NCBI GenBank assembly: GCA_031835245.1
Contig: JAVKOQ010000023.1
Location: 287,441 to 351,440, forward strand
DNA from: Balamuthia mandrillaris
Lineage: Eukaryota > Discosea > Longamoebia > Balamuthiidae
Direction of reading: 5' to 3'
DNA: 64,000 bases
Below, piece after piece: positions 12,871 through 23,407 of the stretch. Position 1 is the first letter of the stretch; each line of letters begins with the position of its first letter. The notes below the pieces were generated by a model. It saw only the letters and a program-made list of their open reading frames with translations, did no database searches and was not told where the DNA came from. A program made the translations under genes and the position numbers.

Positions 12871-14221
12871 TCACAAAAGTTTCTCCTTTTCCTCTTCGCC
12901 CTCCTCATCCCAGTCACGTTCTCCTAAGATCCTCTTCCCTAGCCAACTGAGCTTTGGAGGGTGATGCTCTTCGCTTTCTGGATGGTGTTCGTAGTCACCA
13001 ACTTCACCGCCTGTAGAGTACCATCGCGGCCGCTCGCCATTTCTCATGCAACGTCTTACCTCCTCTCTGTACTGCGGGTGAAGCTTGGAAGAGACGAAAC
13101 GGACAAAACATTGAACTCGCCAGTTGGCCGATCGGTTGGGACAGTTGGAATGAGGTAGACGTGAGTTCCAAACGATAAAGTCTCCTATCTCCATTGGAAT
13201 CTCTGTGGCTTGTGCTCGTATGAGTTGTTGGTCCAGGAAGTAGACGAATGTACCTTCCGGAGGAGGATAGACGACGGTGGAACAAGCAGAAGAAGAACAA
13301 GAAGAAGACAAGTCAAATGCGCCGCGTTCGTAGTTGTGTCGATAGTCTCGTATGCGATCCAGCTTGTGGAAGCCTGGAATGCAACGAAAGCCTCCTCCGC
13401 CTATAGGGCAGTCACTGAGCGCTAAACCTCCCTGATACCTTCATAACCGTTTCGTCAGCGTTGCAAGAAGAGAGGAGGGGAGGGAGAGGTTACTTGGTTT
13501 CTTGAAGCTGCCACAAGTTCATGTCATTATGTATCAAGAAGTCGTAGGGCTCAGGCATGTCTATTCTCCTCTCTGTCTTCGTCTCCCTCCCATCCGGCTG
13601 CGTTTCCACCACTTCCTTCACAACGTAAGCGGGAGGCTTCAGCGAGGCCCTATCCAAACTGACCGTCAGGTCGTGTTCGTTCAGCAGCTGGGCAAATACC
13701 GAATAGAGAACGGGATGTTGTCTTATGCTGTAGTAAGCAGGGTTGTGCCAGCTGACGTCCAGAAAGCCGGTCCCCAACAAGGGAGTCCACGTTTCAAACT
13801 TTCCGGCCTCCACCCCACAAAACTTGTCTGCTCTCTCAAACAGCTCTGCTTTCATCCGTTCGCAAAGCTCCTTCTCGACAACCCCTTTCAGCACGACATA
13901 GCCGTCTTCCTCCAGGCTTTGTTTCTGCTCTTCCGAGAGAAGGTAACATGTGGCGTGCCCTTTGCTCCTCCTCGCAAGCGAGTTCAGTTCCTCCTTCGAT
14001 AGATGAACCCTGTCCTCTCTTTCTTCGTTCGCTTCCACAAGCTGGGCGTTGCTGAAAGAGGGTCTTTCGGCGTTCTGTTCTCGTTGGTGCGGCTCGCGAA
14101 GGTCGTGGCCGAGCCTTTCCGCCCTCTTGTAATGCCGGATGGCAGCGGGCATGTCCCCGAGAGCTTCATGGCGTTTAGCCAAGGCGTACTCCCTATCCGC
14201 TTCTTCCGATATGGAGTTCAT
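12871..14221 (-). CDS. Phytanoyl-CoA dioxygenase (PhyH) family protein
   Basis: Two exons, 14221-13494 and 13438-12871, about 431 residues. The first ~40 residues (DREYALAKRHEALGDMPAAI onward) form a TPR/MIT-like helical pair. The PhyH fold starts at LSEEQKQSLEEDGYVVLKGV. The Fe(II) ligands are visible as H-x-D in FLIHNDMNLWQ and a distal His in WNSRLPHSNCPNRSANWR, with the 2-oxoglutarate-binding Arg in the same segment. The splice restores KYQGGLALSDCPIGGGGF and CIPGFHKLDR, typical of eukaryotic and bacterial PhyH-like hydroxylases. Likely a non-heme Fe/2-oxoglutarate dioxygenase; substrate unknown. An upstream in-frame ATG at 14287 adds 22 basic residues and is not preferred. The C-terminus is acidic. 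Confidence 0.85.
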
Positions 14222-14709
14222 CGTTCGAAACCTACAGCCTCTCTTTCTCTGTCTGTTCTCTTTGCAGTGTTCCACCGAAGAAGGCAACGTGCAGGAAGCA
14301 GCGAAGAGCCAAGCGGGTGCCCTTGTTTTGTTTTGGTTTTATTAAAAAGAAGCGAGATGGAGGAAGAACAAGGGCAACGCGAGAAGCAGCGCACGTCCTG
14401 CAAGAAGCGAACCAAGCGGGTACCCGCTTGTCTTTATCTTTGTTTTTGTGTTTCGCGAAACCTCGGTTCCGTTTGTTTTCTCTCTGCACGTTTGGACGTC
14501 ATTTACGGCAGTATCATTGGAGAAGACAGGAAGCAGCTTTGTCGGGTTTCTGCTGTTTGTTGCGGTAGACATTTGTCGTGTATTTGCTCAAGACAACAGA
14601 AACAGCAGTCTCAAACACTTCATCCACATGCCGGCAAGGCTTTATTTTTTTTCCTTCTTTTCTGCACTTTTCTCGGCATCTTATGAGTTATTTGTTTTTT
14701 CTTCACGTG
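14222..14709. other. Intergenic spacer with an imperfect ~100-bp-spaced duplication
   Basis: CCAAGCGGGT(G/A)CCC occurs at 14309-14322 and 14412-14425, in both cases after a GAAGCAGCG-like string and before a CTTGT/TTTTG tract, suggesting a local duplication of roughly 70 bp. The second copy contains the palindrome GCGGGTACCCGC. No coding exon is supportable. Confidence 0.45.
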
Positions 14710-17700
14710 CTATGTGTTACATTGTCCGGTTGAAGTGTGAGAAAGATAACCGGAGAGCCGTTGGCAAAGGTCCTTTTGATGGCGCAAGTCGATACCGAAT
14801 GGGATGGTGGATGCCTTGTACACGAAAAAGTATCGGGTGGTCACCAAATGTTCGTTCTGTACAACGTAATGAGGATTCGGTTGTCCTTCTAAACTTGGAT
14901 GTTTCACAACTGTTTTTGTTTCGTTATTAATGAAAGGAGAAGAAAGAACGAAAGGAAGGTGAAGAAGAAAAATCTTACTTTCACAAAGGGCAATCGCGTG
15001 AAAGCTGCCATTGCCGAGAATGGTCTGAGGCCAGGGCACCGCCGAGCATGGACAGTAGAGACGAGATGTGTTGATGGATGGAGAGAGATAAATGCCGGCA
15101 CCAAACACAGCACCTTTCGACATCAACGCAGTGTTTGTCATGTTTTGTAATCCCACACGAAGGATTGCATGCCTTTCATTTGTTTTGGTCGCAATTGAAA
15201 ATAAGAAGAATAGGATAAGTTGTTAAGTGGAAAGTAGAGGAGAACAAAAGTAAGCACTAACCAATTCTCAAGAGCAGAGCCGTGGAAAGCCCAAACGGAG
15301 CCATATTTCTTCTTGAGAGCTTGGAACTTCGCTTCCTTCTCTGGAGTCTTACATAGCAACACAAATTGATGTGGCGTTTGCATCTGGTCTATAAACTGCA
15401 TTTAATGCGTCAGAGAACAGAGCGAGAGAAAGAGAGAGAGAAAGAGAAGCAGAAACAGTACCCCATTTTCTGGAATTTTTCTCAGATGAGATCGGTTCGT
15501 GCTGAGTATCCACCGTAACAAGCGATAGAGAAGCGGATGCTTCTCTTGCTCTAACTTTTGTCGGAGTCCTTGTTCTCCATTTTGTGTCGCCATATCTCTC
15601 ATTTCTTCTACCGATGGCGTCAGTTGAAGCACTTTTCTCAGTGCCTCTATATCCTTTCCTCGTTTAGGGTCTTCCTCCTTGTCTTTAATAGCTGTTTCGT
15701 TCTCTTCTTTTGTGGTTGGAAGAAGAAAGTCCGTTGGGAAGGGAGCAAGGAGATAAGGCCAACGTTCGGATTGAGCAGCAGCAGAGGCGATGCTTATCAT
15801 CAGATCAACGTAATGTAAATCATGGTTGAGTTGAGAGGAAATGGAGGAACTGCCCAGCCCCAATTCCGTGAGTCGGAACAGACATTCTTCGCGAGCACAG
15901 GTAACCGGTTTTAGTCCACTTTGTTGGAACAATGAAAGAGGAAGAAAGACCGAAGACAGACAAAAGATAGAGAGAAAGAAGACACAAAGAACACGAAGCA
16001 GAACACGAAGAATGTCAGTTTTTACGGTGATACAAACAAACAGAAAAGAGAGTATAACAAACCTGAAAGGAAGTTTTCTGTCACAAACAACACAGTGGTC
16101 CATGCAATTGCGCAATCGAAGAATGACATAACACATAAGAGTGGCTAAAAGATTGGCAGATGCTCGTTCGTTATTTGAACAAAACTTGTTCAAGAGATGC
16201 TGCACCGAAGCGTCCTGCAGTTCGTTTTTCCTCGTTTCTTCTTTTTCTGCGTCTTGGAGCGCGGGAGTTGATGAAGGTGAATTTGTAGCAGATTCCATTC
16301 TCGCTTTGGCTTTCCACGGATTGTTCTCCTCTTTATCCAAAGCATAAGCGCTGTTGAGCTGATCGTATCCGTTATCCAAAAGAAACCGTATGCCTCTCGT
16401 TTTCTTCAACAAACTCTTTTGCTCTTTTTCTTTCTCCAAAAACGAAGACCCAAAACGATTTTCTTCTTCCTTGCCGTTGTTCTTTGCTGAAGATTCCATA
16501 TTGGAGAAGAAGAAAGCAGGCCATGCTTTGTTAAGGAACCGCCGAATGATTTGTTGCAATTGTGTCTTCATTCCAAACTCTTTCTTCAAAGATGTGGTCT
16601 GACTTACTTCAATGAGTGGAGGAGGCGGAGGCGTTGATGCCTTACTATCATCTTGTTGAGAGAAATAATAACCGATGAAAGAGAGAGTGATGGCGATGGG
16701 CTGATTTTGACAGATGCCTAAAGCATCCGCAGTTGCTGCATTCATCCAACTTACATCCAGAAACAGAACAACTTCGTTGGATTCTCTCAAATACGTTATC
16801 GAACTGTTTTAGCACAAAAAGTTAATAAAAGAAGAGAGGGAGAGGAAGAGAGAGAGAGAGAGAGAAAGAAAGAAGAGAAAAGAGAAAAGAGAAAAGAGAG
16901 AAGAGAGAAGAGAGAACTGACTTGTAACCGAATATCTGCTGAACCTGATAAACATGTTGCTCCAACAAATCATCTTCATCTCTTACTATGAACAAGGAAT
17001 AAGATCCGTCGTCTTCGTCCTCCTCTTCCGCTTCCTCATCCTCATCTGCTCCTTTCGAGCGAGCCGGTGAAAAGAGAACAGACGATTTTGGAGACCAGAG
17101 TTTGCTCCGCTGAATCAAAATGCACTCTTCCTCTTCATCATCGTCCTCATCTTCTTCATCTTTTCTTTCTTCTTTATCTTTTCGTGATAATGGAGTACCT
17201 AAACTGGAAGCCCACAAGTTGGCCATCGTCATGAACATAAGGCTTCCTTTTGCTAGCCTTCGTCGCCGCTCCTCGGAAGAACTGTTCGACGTTACAAACG
17301 AAGAACTTAACATGTTGTTATTGTTGCAACGTTTGTCATAGTCTGTTTTTTAATATGTTGGGTTACAGAAAAATAACAAAGAAAACGAGAATAAGAACGT
17401 ACTTATGATGAAGAAGTGAACGATGTCAAGCAAAGCAATGAAGCGTTGAGAAGCATAGCGATTGCCATGACGCAGAAATTCCTGTCCTAAAGCTGCTGCT
17501 CTCCTCGAAGAGGAGCCAGAAGAAGAGGAAGGAACGAGAGTAACGCTTGGTCGTTCTCGTGGATAACGATCTGGCACGTGAATCGCAAAGCAAAAACGAG
17601 GCTTCGTTTGAGCTGGTTCGTTGGTGGTCGATGTCCCTAAACTTAGTAATAGGGTTCTTTGCTCACGGTTCCATTCCAAAGCTTCAACACAAGTGTTGGC

Positions 17701-18914
17701 GTTCTCGTCGTCGTCGTCCATCGCGAATATTTGTTGCAGGTTCTTGATCTCTTTTTCCAAACGAATGTTTCTCTCTTTGTTGATTCGTTCTAACAAAGCT
17801 CTTTCTTCATCTTGTTTCTCCTCTATTTCTTTCTTTTCTTCTTCGCATGCCTTGTGTTCCCTTTTGTGCTGTTCTGTTGAGGAAGTGGTGTTGAAACGTT
17901 CTGTTTGTTTCTTCTGTTCTGCTCCTTGTTCGGGTTCAGCTTTCTGTTCGTTGCAGTGCAAGTTACTATGCGTAAGGGCGATTCCACCTCTCGTAAGATG
18001 AGTGAAGAGTTTTGCTGTTCCCGACAAAATATCATTTTCATAGCGAGTGTTGGTTTGTTCCTCCGTCATTTGTTCCTTGGATGCTCTTTCCTCCTCTTCT
18101 TCGCCTCCTTTTCGCTCGGTTGATGGTGAAACTAAGTTCTTATCTTGGTGGAGAACAGCTGTTGCTGAAGGCGTAGATTTGGTTTTGGTTGTGACGAGAC
18201 TGCCTCTGATGCGTATCTGTCCGGTGACTTTGCTGCGAGAGGAGCGTTTGAGGAGGGTGTGCCATTCGTCTTTGCAGTCGTGCCCATAAAAGTAACTCAT
18301 CGGTAACGAGAGTTGACCCAAGAAGTTGTTCCTATAAGTCACATATGAGAACGAAAGAGAAGAGAGCAGCATAAGAGAGAGGAGAAGCAGAGAGGCAGAG
18401 AAGTCAGGAGAAAAAGAAGAGAGCAGAGAGGTGAAATGACTTGGAGAGATGGCGGTATTGTTTGACGACTATGTGAAGATATTCGTCCATGCTTTTGGGT
18501 GAGCTGGTGAGGGACCCAAAAGAAAGAGAGAGAGAGAAAGAAAAGAATTCAGTTAGGAGCCAAAAAAAACTGGAAGCACCAAAATAACCTACAAAAAATA
18601 ACGGTCCTCCCAGCGAATGCCCTTTTCTTGCTCTTCTTTGCGAACTTGCATCATGTCCCTCGTTCTGGCCTTTTGTTTTCCTCCCAGAGAAAACGAACAG
18701 TACACATAGCATGAGCCTGTAAAGCATGTATTATTTATTTTTGTTTTTGTGGGTAAAAAAAATTGGAACAAAAAGAGCAGGAAAGTGGGTGACCTGAGCT
18801 TAAGGCATGTTCTCTACGTGACCATCGTAAACAAATGTCTTTGAGTTCGATAGAACTCACACACAAGATGCTGGCTGGTGGTAATGCTCCACTCAACGTT
18901 CTTCTCCTCTCCAT
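14710..18914 (-). CDS. PARP6/PARP8-type ADP-ribosyltransferase with N-terminal C2 and RWD-like regions
   Basis: A long multi-exon gene. From the N-terminus (M at 18914, MERRRTLSGALPP): a C2-like domain across three exons (ELKDICLRW; CYVYCSFSLGGKQKARTR; DEYLHIVVKQYRHLSK joined to NNFLGQLSLPMSYF); an acidic coiled region; an RWD/UBC-like segment (QQIFAMDDDDENA to FCFAIHVPDRYPRERPSVTL, about 17,400-17,750); an acidic exon (about 16,920-17,110); then the PARP6/8 core with VVLFLDVSWMNAATADALGI, a Cys cluster (CMDHCVVCDRKLPF; GLKPVTCAREECLF; ELGLGSSS) and the catalytic region KYGSVWAFHGSALENW (His), GLQNMTNTALMSKGAVFGAG and IYLS (Tyr), ending HYVVQNEHLVTTRYFFVYKA. At the position of the PARP1 catalytic Glu the sequence reads P-H-Y, so poly-ADP-ribosylation is unlikely; mono-transfer is the better guess. 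Minor exon borders are approximate. Confidence 0.82.
16836..16916 (-). repeat. GA/CT microsatellite in PARP-like gene intron
   Basis: GAGA-type tract on the + strand, pyrimidine-rich on the coding strand, just upstream of the exon starting near 16790. A second tract lies at 15418-15446. Confidence 0.85.
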
Positions 18915-19142
18915 TTTCTTTTTTTTTTTTTTTTTGTGTGTCAAAAAAAAAAAGATATTTGCTTGGCCGCCGGTTCGACTCTCGTTGGCGGATTGTTCAT
19001 TTTTGAAGACATATTACCTCAAAAATTAAGTTGAGGTCGTCGGGAATCGAACCCGAGGAAAGGATTGTTGTCATTCCTGGTATTCCTTGCATGCTTGACA
19101 TTTTTTCAAACGAAAGAAGAGAGAAGCAAGCTTGGTCGAGAG
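18915..19142. promoter_or_regulatory. Divergent spacer between PARP-like and molybdenum insertase genes
   Basis: The two start codons are 228 bp apart on opposite strands, so this stretch must hold both promoters. It contains poly-T/poly-A runs around 18919-18953 and a tRNA T-arm-like string on the minus strand (GGGTTCGATTCCC, about 19040-19056) without the rest of a tRNA. Confidence 0.45.
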
Positions 19143-20729
19143 ATGGAGAGCACCCACCAGGCGCCATCCCGTGGTCCGGTTCGAAGGCAGTCGCCTTACG
19201 CCATGGTTCCTGTTGACGAAGTAAGCAAAAAGAGAGAATATTTTTTTTTTCGTGTTGAATGAAAACACGGAAGCTAATTATCGCTCAAAATTAATATTTA
19301 AAAGGGATTGGAAGTAGTGCTCAGCCATGCTGCCACACTCCCTGCGGTCGCTGTGGGGTTGGAGGCTGCTGTGGGTTTGATACTGGCCGAGGATGTGGTT
19401 GCCCCGTCGCCATTGCCCCCTTTTCGAGCGTCCATGATGGATGGCTATGCCGTGCGGGCTGAGGTGAGCGAAATCATTTTTTGATTTTGCGTTGTTTTGT
19501 TTGGGGGTTTAAAATGACGCAACAAAGGATCTGCCAGGTGACTACCCGGTCATAGCGGAGATGATGGCAGGCATGGCTCCGGATGCCGTTAGGGTGGAAC
19601 CCAGAACGGTGGTACGGATTACCACTGGAGCACCTGTACCAACCAACGCAGATGCTGTTGTGAAGGTAAACGTGGTCTTTTTCTTCTTCTTCTTGTTCTT
19701 CTTCTTCCTCTTGTTCTTCTTCTTCCTCTTGTTCTTCTTCTTCTTCTTCTTCTTCTTCTTCTTTTTGTTCTTCTCCCTTCCCCTCCTCTTGTCCTTTCGT
19801 TGTTCTCGCTCTTTTCTGGTCTTTTTAGCTATGATGAAAGGTAAAAGGTTTGAGCGGTTCGCAACCGAACGGGACAAAAATCGGAGTTGACGAGGAGAGG
19901 ACTTAACGCTAAGGGAGATCATTCCAAGCATACAACAGAAGAAGAATGGCAAGTGTGACGAGAGAGATGTAATCAATACATCAAAACACGCGCCTCGAAT
20001 GTGATGTTGGAAACGGCATCACATGGTCGGGCTGTTGTTGTTGAACACTGGACAGAGCAATGCCTGTCCCGATAAAGGCCGAGGCGTAGATAGAGACGGT
20101 GCTTTAATTTTCCATCTTGCACCCTCGTAATGGCGCATTGCAAGACTCATGAAGCACATACACATACCCCACCTCTCCTCACGCACATGCCTTCCTTTTT
20201 TCTTTGCTGGTAGATCAAGCTTTGTGGCTCCCTCTTCGTCAATTTCGGGTTCCCGGCAACTCGCATTGATAACCATTGGCGAAAGCCTGAGCATCTCACT
20301 TTCTTTTCACATCTGTTCTCTTTCTTCTTGCTTCTCCCTTTTTGAATTGTAACATGTTTTTGTAATGCTCAGGTAGAAGATACATTGTTGCTTCCCGAGA
20401 AGGATGCAGAAGGAAGGCAAGTCGTTCGCTTCTCTCAAACTATAACAAAAGGCAAAGCCATCCGACCCATTGGCTGTGATCTAGAGAAAGGACAGCTCGT
20501 ACTAAGGTAACCGAGTCCTCGTTTTGTATGTTGTTTTTCCGGTCTTTTTTTTCAAGGCCCGAGTTGTTTTGATTGGTTAGCGCAGGAACGTTGCTGCAAG
20601 CTGCTGAAATAGGATTGTTGGCTACAGTAGGGCTTCACCAAGTAAATGTACGACGGCCACCTCGCGTCGCTCTGCTCTCTACGGGAGGTACTTCTATACA
20701 TAAGTTGAATGAGAGCAAGAAAGAGAGCG

Positions 20730-20766
<37 letters not shown>

Positions 20767-21677
20767 GAGAGCGAGCGAAAAGGAAAGCGCACACTTACTG
20801 TTCATTTTTATAAAAGATGAGGTTGTTTCGGTTGGAGAGACACTAGGACCAGGACAGATATACGATAGTAATAGACCAATGCTAATGGCGGCAATCGCTC
20901 AGGTATTTGTTAATAATACTCCAATATTTTTTACTTTACTTTCTTATAATATACCATATCACATAAAGTACTCGAGTAACACTTGGGAATGCATTGACTT
21001 GGGCGTCGCTTCTGATGAGCCCTCTCTCTTGGAGCAAAAAGTTCAGGAAGGCTTAAACAAAGCAGACGTGCTTATAACCTCTGGTGGTGTCTCCATGGGC
21101 GAACTGGACTTACTGCAACCTCTATTAGAACGCCTTGGTATGTCCTTCTAGAAACAAACTCAATTTTACTTAAATAAATAAATAAATAATAATATTATTA
21201 TTTATTTATTTATTTTGCTCCTAAACTGTTTTCTTTTTAACAGGCAACGTACACTTTGGCAGAGTATTGATGAAGCCAGGCAAGCCATTGACCTTTGCTA
21301 CAGTGGAAGTGACAGACAACGATAGCAGCAGAACTGTTTTGGTATTTGGTCTCCCTGGAAATCCTGTCAGCAGCATGGTGACATGGCAGCTATTCGCCTT
21401 GCCTGTGTTGCGTAAGCTCTCCGGTTGGGAAGAGCCTCGCCTTGCTCGAGTATCTGCCAAGCTGGCCATGTCCCTTCCTCTGGATCCAGAACGGCCGGAA
21501 TACCATCGTGCCTCGTTGAAATGGAGTGAGGAGGAACATTGCTACGTGGCCAATAGCACGGGAGAGCAAAGGAGCAGTAGATTGCTGAGCATGAGGAGCG
21601 CCAACGCTTTGCTATGTTTGCCTCAGCGAGAAGGTGTTTTGCCTGTTGGTACTATTGTCCCAGCTCTTCTTGTATGA
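19143..21677 (+). CDS. Molybdopterin molybdenumtransferase (MoeA / gephyrin E domain / Cnx1E)
   Basis: A multi-exon gene from ATG 19143 (MESTHQAPSRGP) to stop 21675-21677. Exons spell the MoeA fold in order: GLILAEDVVAPSPLPPFRAS and MMDGYAVRAE, DLPGDYPVIAE, VRITTGAPVPTNADAVVKVE, IRPIGCDLEKGQLVL, GTLLQAAEIGLLATVG, VALLSTGDEVVSVGE with a splice restoring the TG[DN]E motif, GQIYDSNRPMLMAAI, VLITSGGVSMGELDLL, VHFGRVLMKPGKPLTFATVE, VFGLPGNPVSSMVTWQLF, RPEYHRASL and SSRLLSMRSANALLCLP. This is the enzyme that inserts molybdate into molybdopterin. Only the E domain is present; the Mog/G domain of fused gephyrin is absent. The third intron (19666-20372) is unusually long and carries a copy of the 253-bp dispersed repeat; another intron holds a 44-bp AT palindrome. 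Convergent with D-LDH, 41 bp apart. Confidence 0.93.
19678..19775 (+). repeat. TTC/CTTGTT microsatellite in intron
   Basis: Pyrimidine-rich mix of TTC and TTGTTC units on the sense strand, just after the donor of the long third intron of the molybdenum insertase gene. Confidence 0.85.
20046..20297 (+). repeat. 253-bp dispersed repeat, copy 1 (inside an intron)
   Basis: This block is almost identical to 27348-27600. I count four differences by eye (three substitutions and one T indel), about 98% identity, with abrupt loss of similarity on both sides. It lies in the 707-nt third intron of the molybdenum insertase gene in the same orientation as copy 2. No terminal inverted repeat, poly-A tail or target duplication is evident. 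The minus strand carries an open frame (MCMCFMSLAMRHYEGARWKI within it) present in both copies, but the substitutions give no evidence for selection on it. Confidence 0.93.
21172..21215 (+). repeat. Perfect 44-bp AT palindrome in an intron
   Basis: Two 22-nt arms made of AAAT/AAT units are exact reverse complements with no spacer (21172-21193 and 21194-21215). It sits in the molybdenum insertase intron that ends just before GCAACGTACACTTTGG. Confidence 0.9.
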
Positions 21678-21718
21678 ACACTGTTTTTTTTTTGTTTATT
21701 ACAGTCTTTATTTGCTCT

Positions 21719-23407
21719 TCAAATGTTCTTTTGTTCAGTTCGTGGAAGACATCGATCTCTTTCTACTTCTTCCTCTCTTTCATGCAGACGGTGGTGCAAC
21801 GACATCTCTTCTTTTGCCGAGAAGAATATCTTCATCGGGTTCAAGATATTGTTCGGATCCAACGCCGACTTTATGGCTTTCTCCGCTTTGACGCATCCCT
21901 CTCCTAACTCATCTATTAGTTGTTGCCTCTTGCCGATGCCGATGCCGTGCTCCGCAGTGCAGGTACCATCCATCTCCTGCGCCAACTTCATTAACTTCCT
22001 GTTGTACTCTTTGGCCGTTCTGACCTCTTGCTTGTTATTCATGTCCACCAGCACGAACGTGTGGAAGTTGCCGGAGCCCACGTGCCCTATGATTGGCAAA
22101 CGGTCCAATCCTAACTCACTGGCCAGGCGCCTCGCTCCTTCGATGCAGTCGGCGAGGCGGCTGATAGGCACAGCCACATCGGTGGCGAAGGCCTCGGCCT
22201 CAGGACGAAGGGCAGGCACGGCGTACCAGGCATCGTAACGAGCCTTCCATAGGTTCTCAATGTCTTCGCTGTCCTCTGCTTGATGTACATGAACGGCGTT
22301 GAACTGGTGGCGAGCTATCTCTTCCACTTGCTTGGCTTGGCGGTAGATGTAGTCGCGATCGGAGCTGTGCAGCTCCACGAAGAGGGTTGGCTTCTCGTCA
22401 TAGCTTTGGCCTTGGCTCGTGTTCACCGCTTTGAGACACCACTCATCCAACAGCTCGCAGCGCATCACACTTCCTACAATTCCAGTGGACTTACATGTAA
22501 GTACTCTTTTTTTTTCTTTGTTCTTTAGTTCTAGCAACAAGAATAACGACGTACGAATGTCATCATAGATGAGCTTAGACACCGTCTTGGCTGCCTGCTC
22601 CACGGAGTGAAACACGCATCGCATGGCCAAAATATGTTTCGGCACTCTCTCCAAACGAAGGGTCAGCTCCGTAATAACACCGAGGGTGCCCTCCGACCCT
22701 ACGAACAGTGCTGCCATGTTATAGCCGGCCCGGCTCTTTCTGGCCCTTTTGCCCGTGGTAATCACCTCGCCCGAGGCCAACACCACCGTCAGGCTCAGCA
22801 CCATGTCCTTCATCATGCCGTAGCGCATGGCGGTAGGTCCGCTGGCCCCGGTGGCGGCCATCCCTCCCAACGTGGCGTCCGCGCCGGGGTCGCAGCAGAA
22901 GAACAGCCCCTCCGGTTTGATGTGCTGGTTGAGCTGGCCGCGGGTGACGCCGGCCTGCACCGTCACGTCCATGTCCTCCGGGTGGAAGGCCAGGACCTTG
23001 TTCATGCGGCGCATGTCGAAGGAGAGGCCGCCCATCGGGGCCGAGATGTGGCCCTCCAGCGAGGACCCCTTGCCAAAAGGGATGACCGGCACGCCCAGGC
23101 GGTTGCACAGCTGCAAGATGCGGCTGATCTCCTCGGTGGATTCGGGGAAGACCACCACGTCGGGAGGGGTGCAAGGGTGCCAGGTCAGGTCGCTGCCGTG
23201 ACGGCGCAGCACGCTCTCCTCGGTGCTGACGCGTTGGGGAGGGAGGAGCTTGTGCAGCTCCTTTTGCAGGCTGTCCAGCTTGGCGAGGTGGCCAGAGTCG
23301 CGGTGGGGCATGTCCTCCGCAGCGCTCAGCTTCATCACCCGTTCCTCCAGCTTGCGTTCAGGGGCTGGGTCGATGGCGATGCCTGTTATCACGTCTTCTC
23401 GTTCCAT
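21719..23407 (-). CDS. D-lactate dehydrogenase (FAD-linked, LDHD/Dld-type)
   Basis: The FAD-binding PCMH domain is clear: HPCTPPDVVVFPESTEEISR, VPVIPFGKGSSLEGH, DMDVTVQAGVTRGQL, CCDPGADATLGGMAATGASG, RYGMMKDMVLSLTVVLASGE and FVGSEGTLGVITELTLRL. The C-terminal cap follows with VAVPISRLADCI, IIGHVGSGNFHTFVLVD, GTCTAEHGIGIGKRQ and ALDPNNILNPMKIF. The family oxidises D-lactate and passes electrons to cytochrome c in mitochondria. The start is unsettled: 23407 (MEREDVITGI) is conservative, but the frame is open to 23803 and an upstream exon with a presequence is possible. About 22,500-22,560 encodes a Lys-rich stretch absent from relatives; a 51-nt GTACGT...GAG intron would remove most of it in frame. 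A 27-residue charged extension ends the protein. Confidence 0.9.
   Translation of the reverse strand: MEREDVITGIAIDPAPERKLEERVMKLSAAEDMPHRDSGHLAKLDSLQKELHKLLPPQRVSTEESVLRRHGSDLTWHPCTPPDVVVFPESTEEISRILQLCNRLGVPVIPFGKGSSLEGHISAPMGGLSFDMRRMNKVLAFHPEDMDVTVQAGVTRGQLNQHIKPEGLFFCCDPGADATLGGMAATGASGPTAMRYGMMKDMVLSLTVVLASGEVITTGKRARKSRAGYNMAALFVGSEGTLGVITELTLRLERVPKHILAMRCVFHSVEQAAKTVSKLIYDDIRTSLFLLLELKNKEKKRVLTCKSTGIVGSVMRCELLDEWCLKAVNTSQGQSYDEKPTLFVELHSSDRDYIYRQAKQVEEIARHQFNAVHVHQAEDSEDIENLWKARYDAWYAVPALRPEAEAFATDVAVPISRLADCIEGARRLASELGLDRLPIIGHVGSGNFHTFVLVDMNNKQEVRTAKEYNRKLMKLAQEMDGTCTAEHGIGIGKRQQLIDELGEGCVKAEKAIKSALDPNNILNPMKIFFSAKEEMSLHHRLHEREEEVERDRCLPRTEQKNI

Noticed and set aside
14417-14428. 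Palindrome GCGGGTACCCGC as a regulatory site
   Set aside because: Single 12-bp palindrome inside a local imperfect duplication; no second occurrence near a promoter.
18962-18990. Second tRNA-like B-box on the + strand
   Set aside because: GGTTCGACTCT resembles a B-box, but the T-stem does not pair and no acceptor stem is visible.
19029-19105. tRNA gene on the minus strand
   Set aside because: A good T-arm string (GGGTTCGATTCCC) is present, but no matching 5' acceptor strand, D-arm or anticodon arm could be found at the right spacing, with or without a short intron.
19561-19890. Phe-rich frame after the molybdenum insertase exon
   Set aside because: Read-through of the TTC intron repeat; the exon stops at the GTAAAC donor at 19666.
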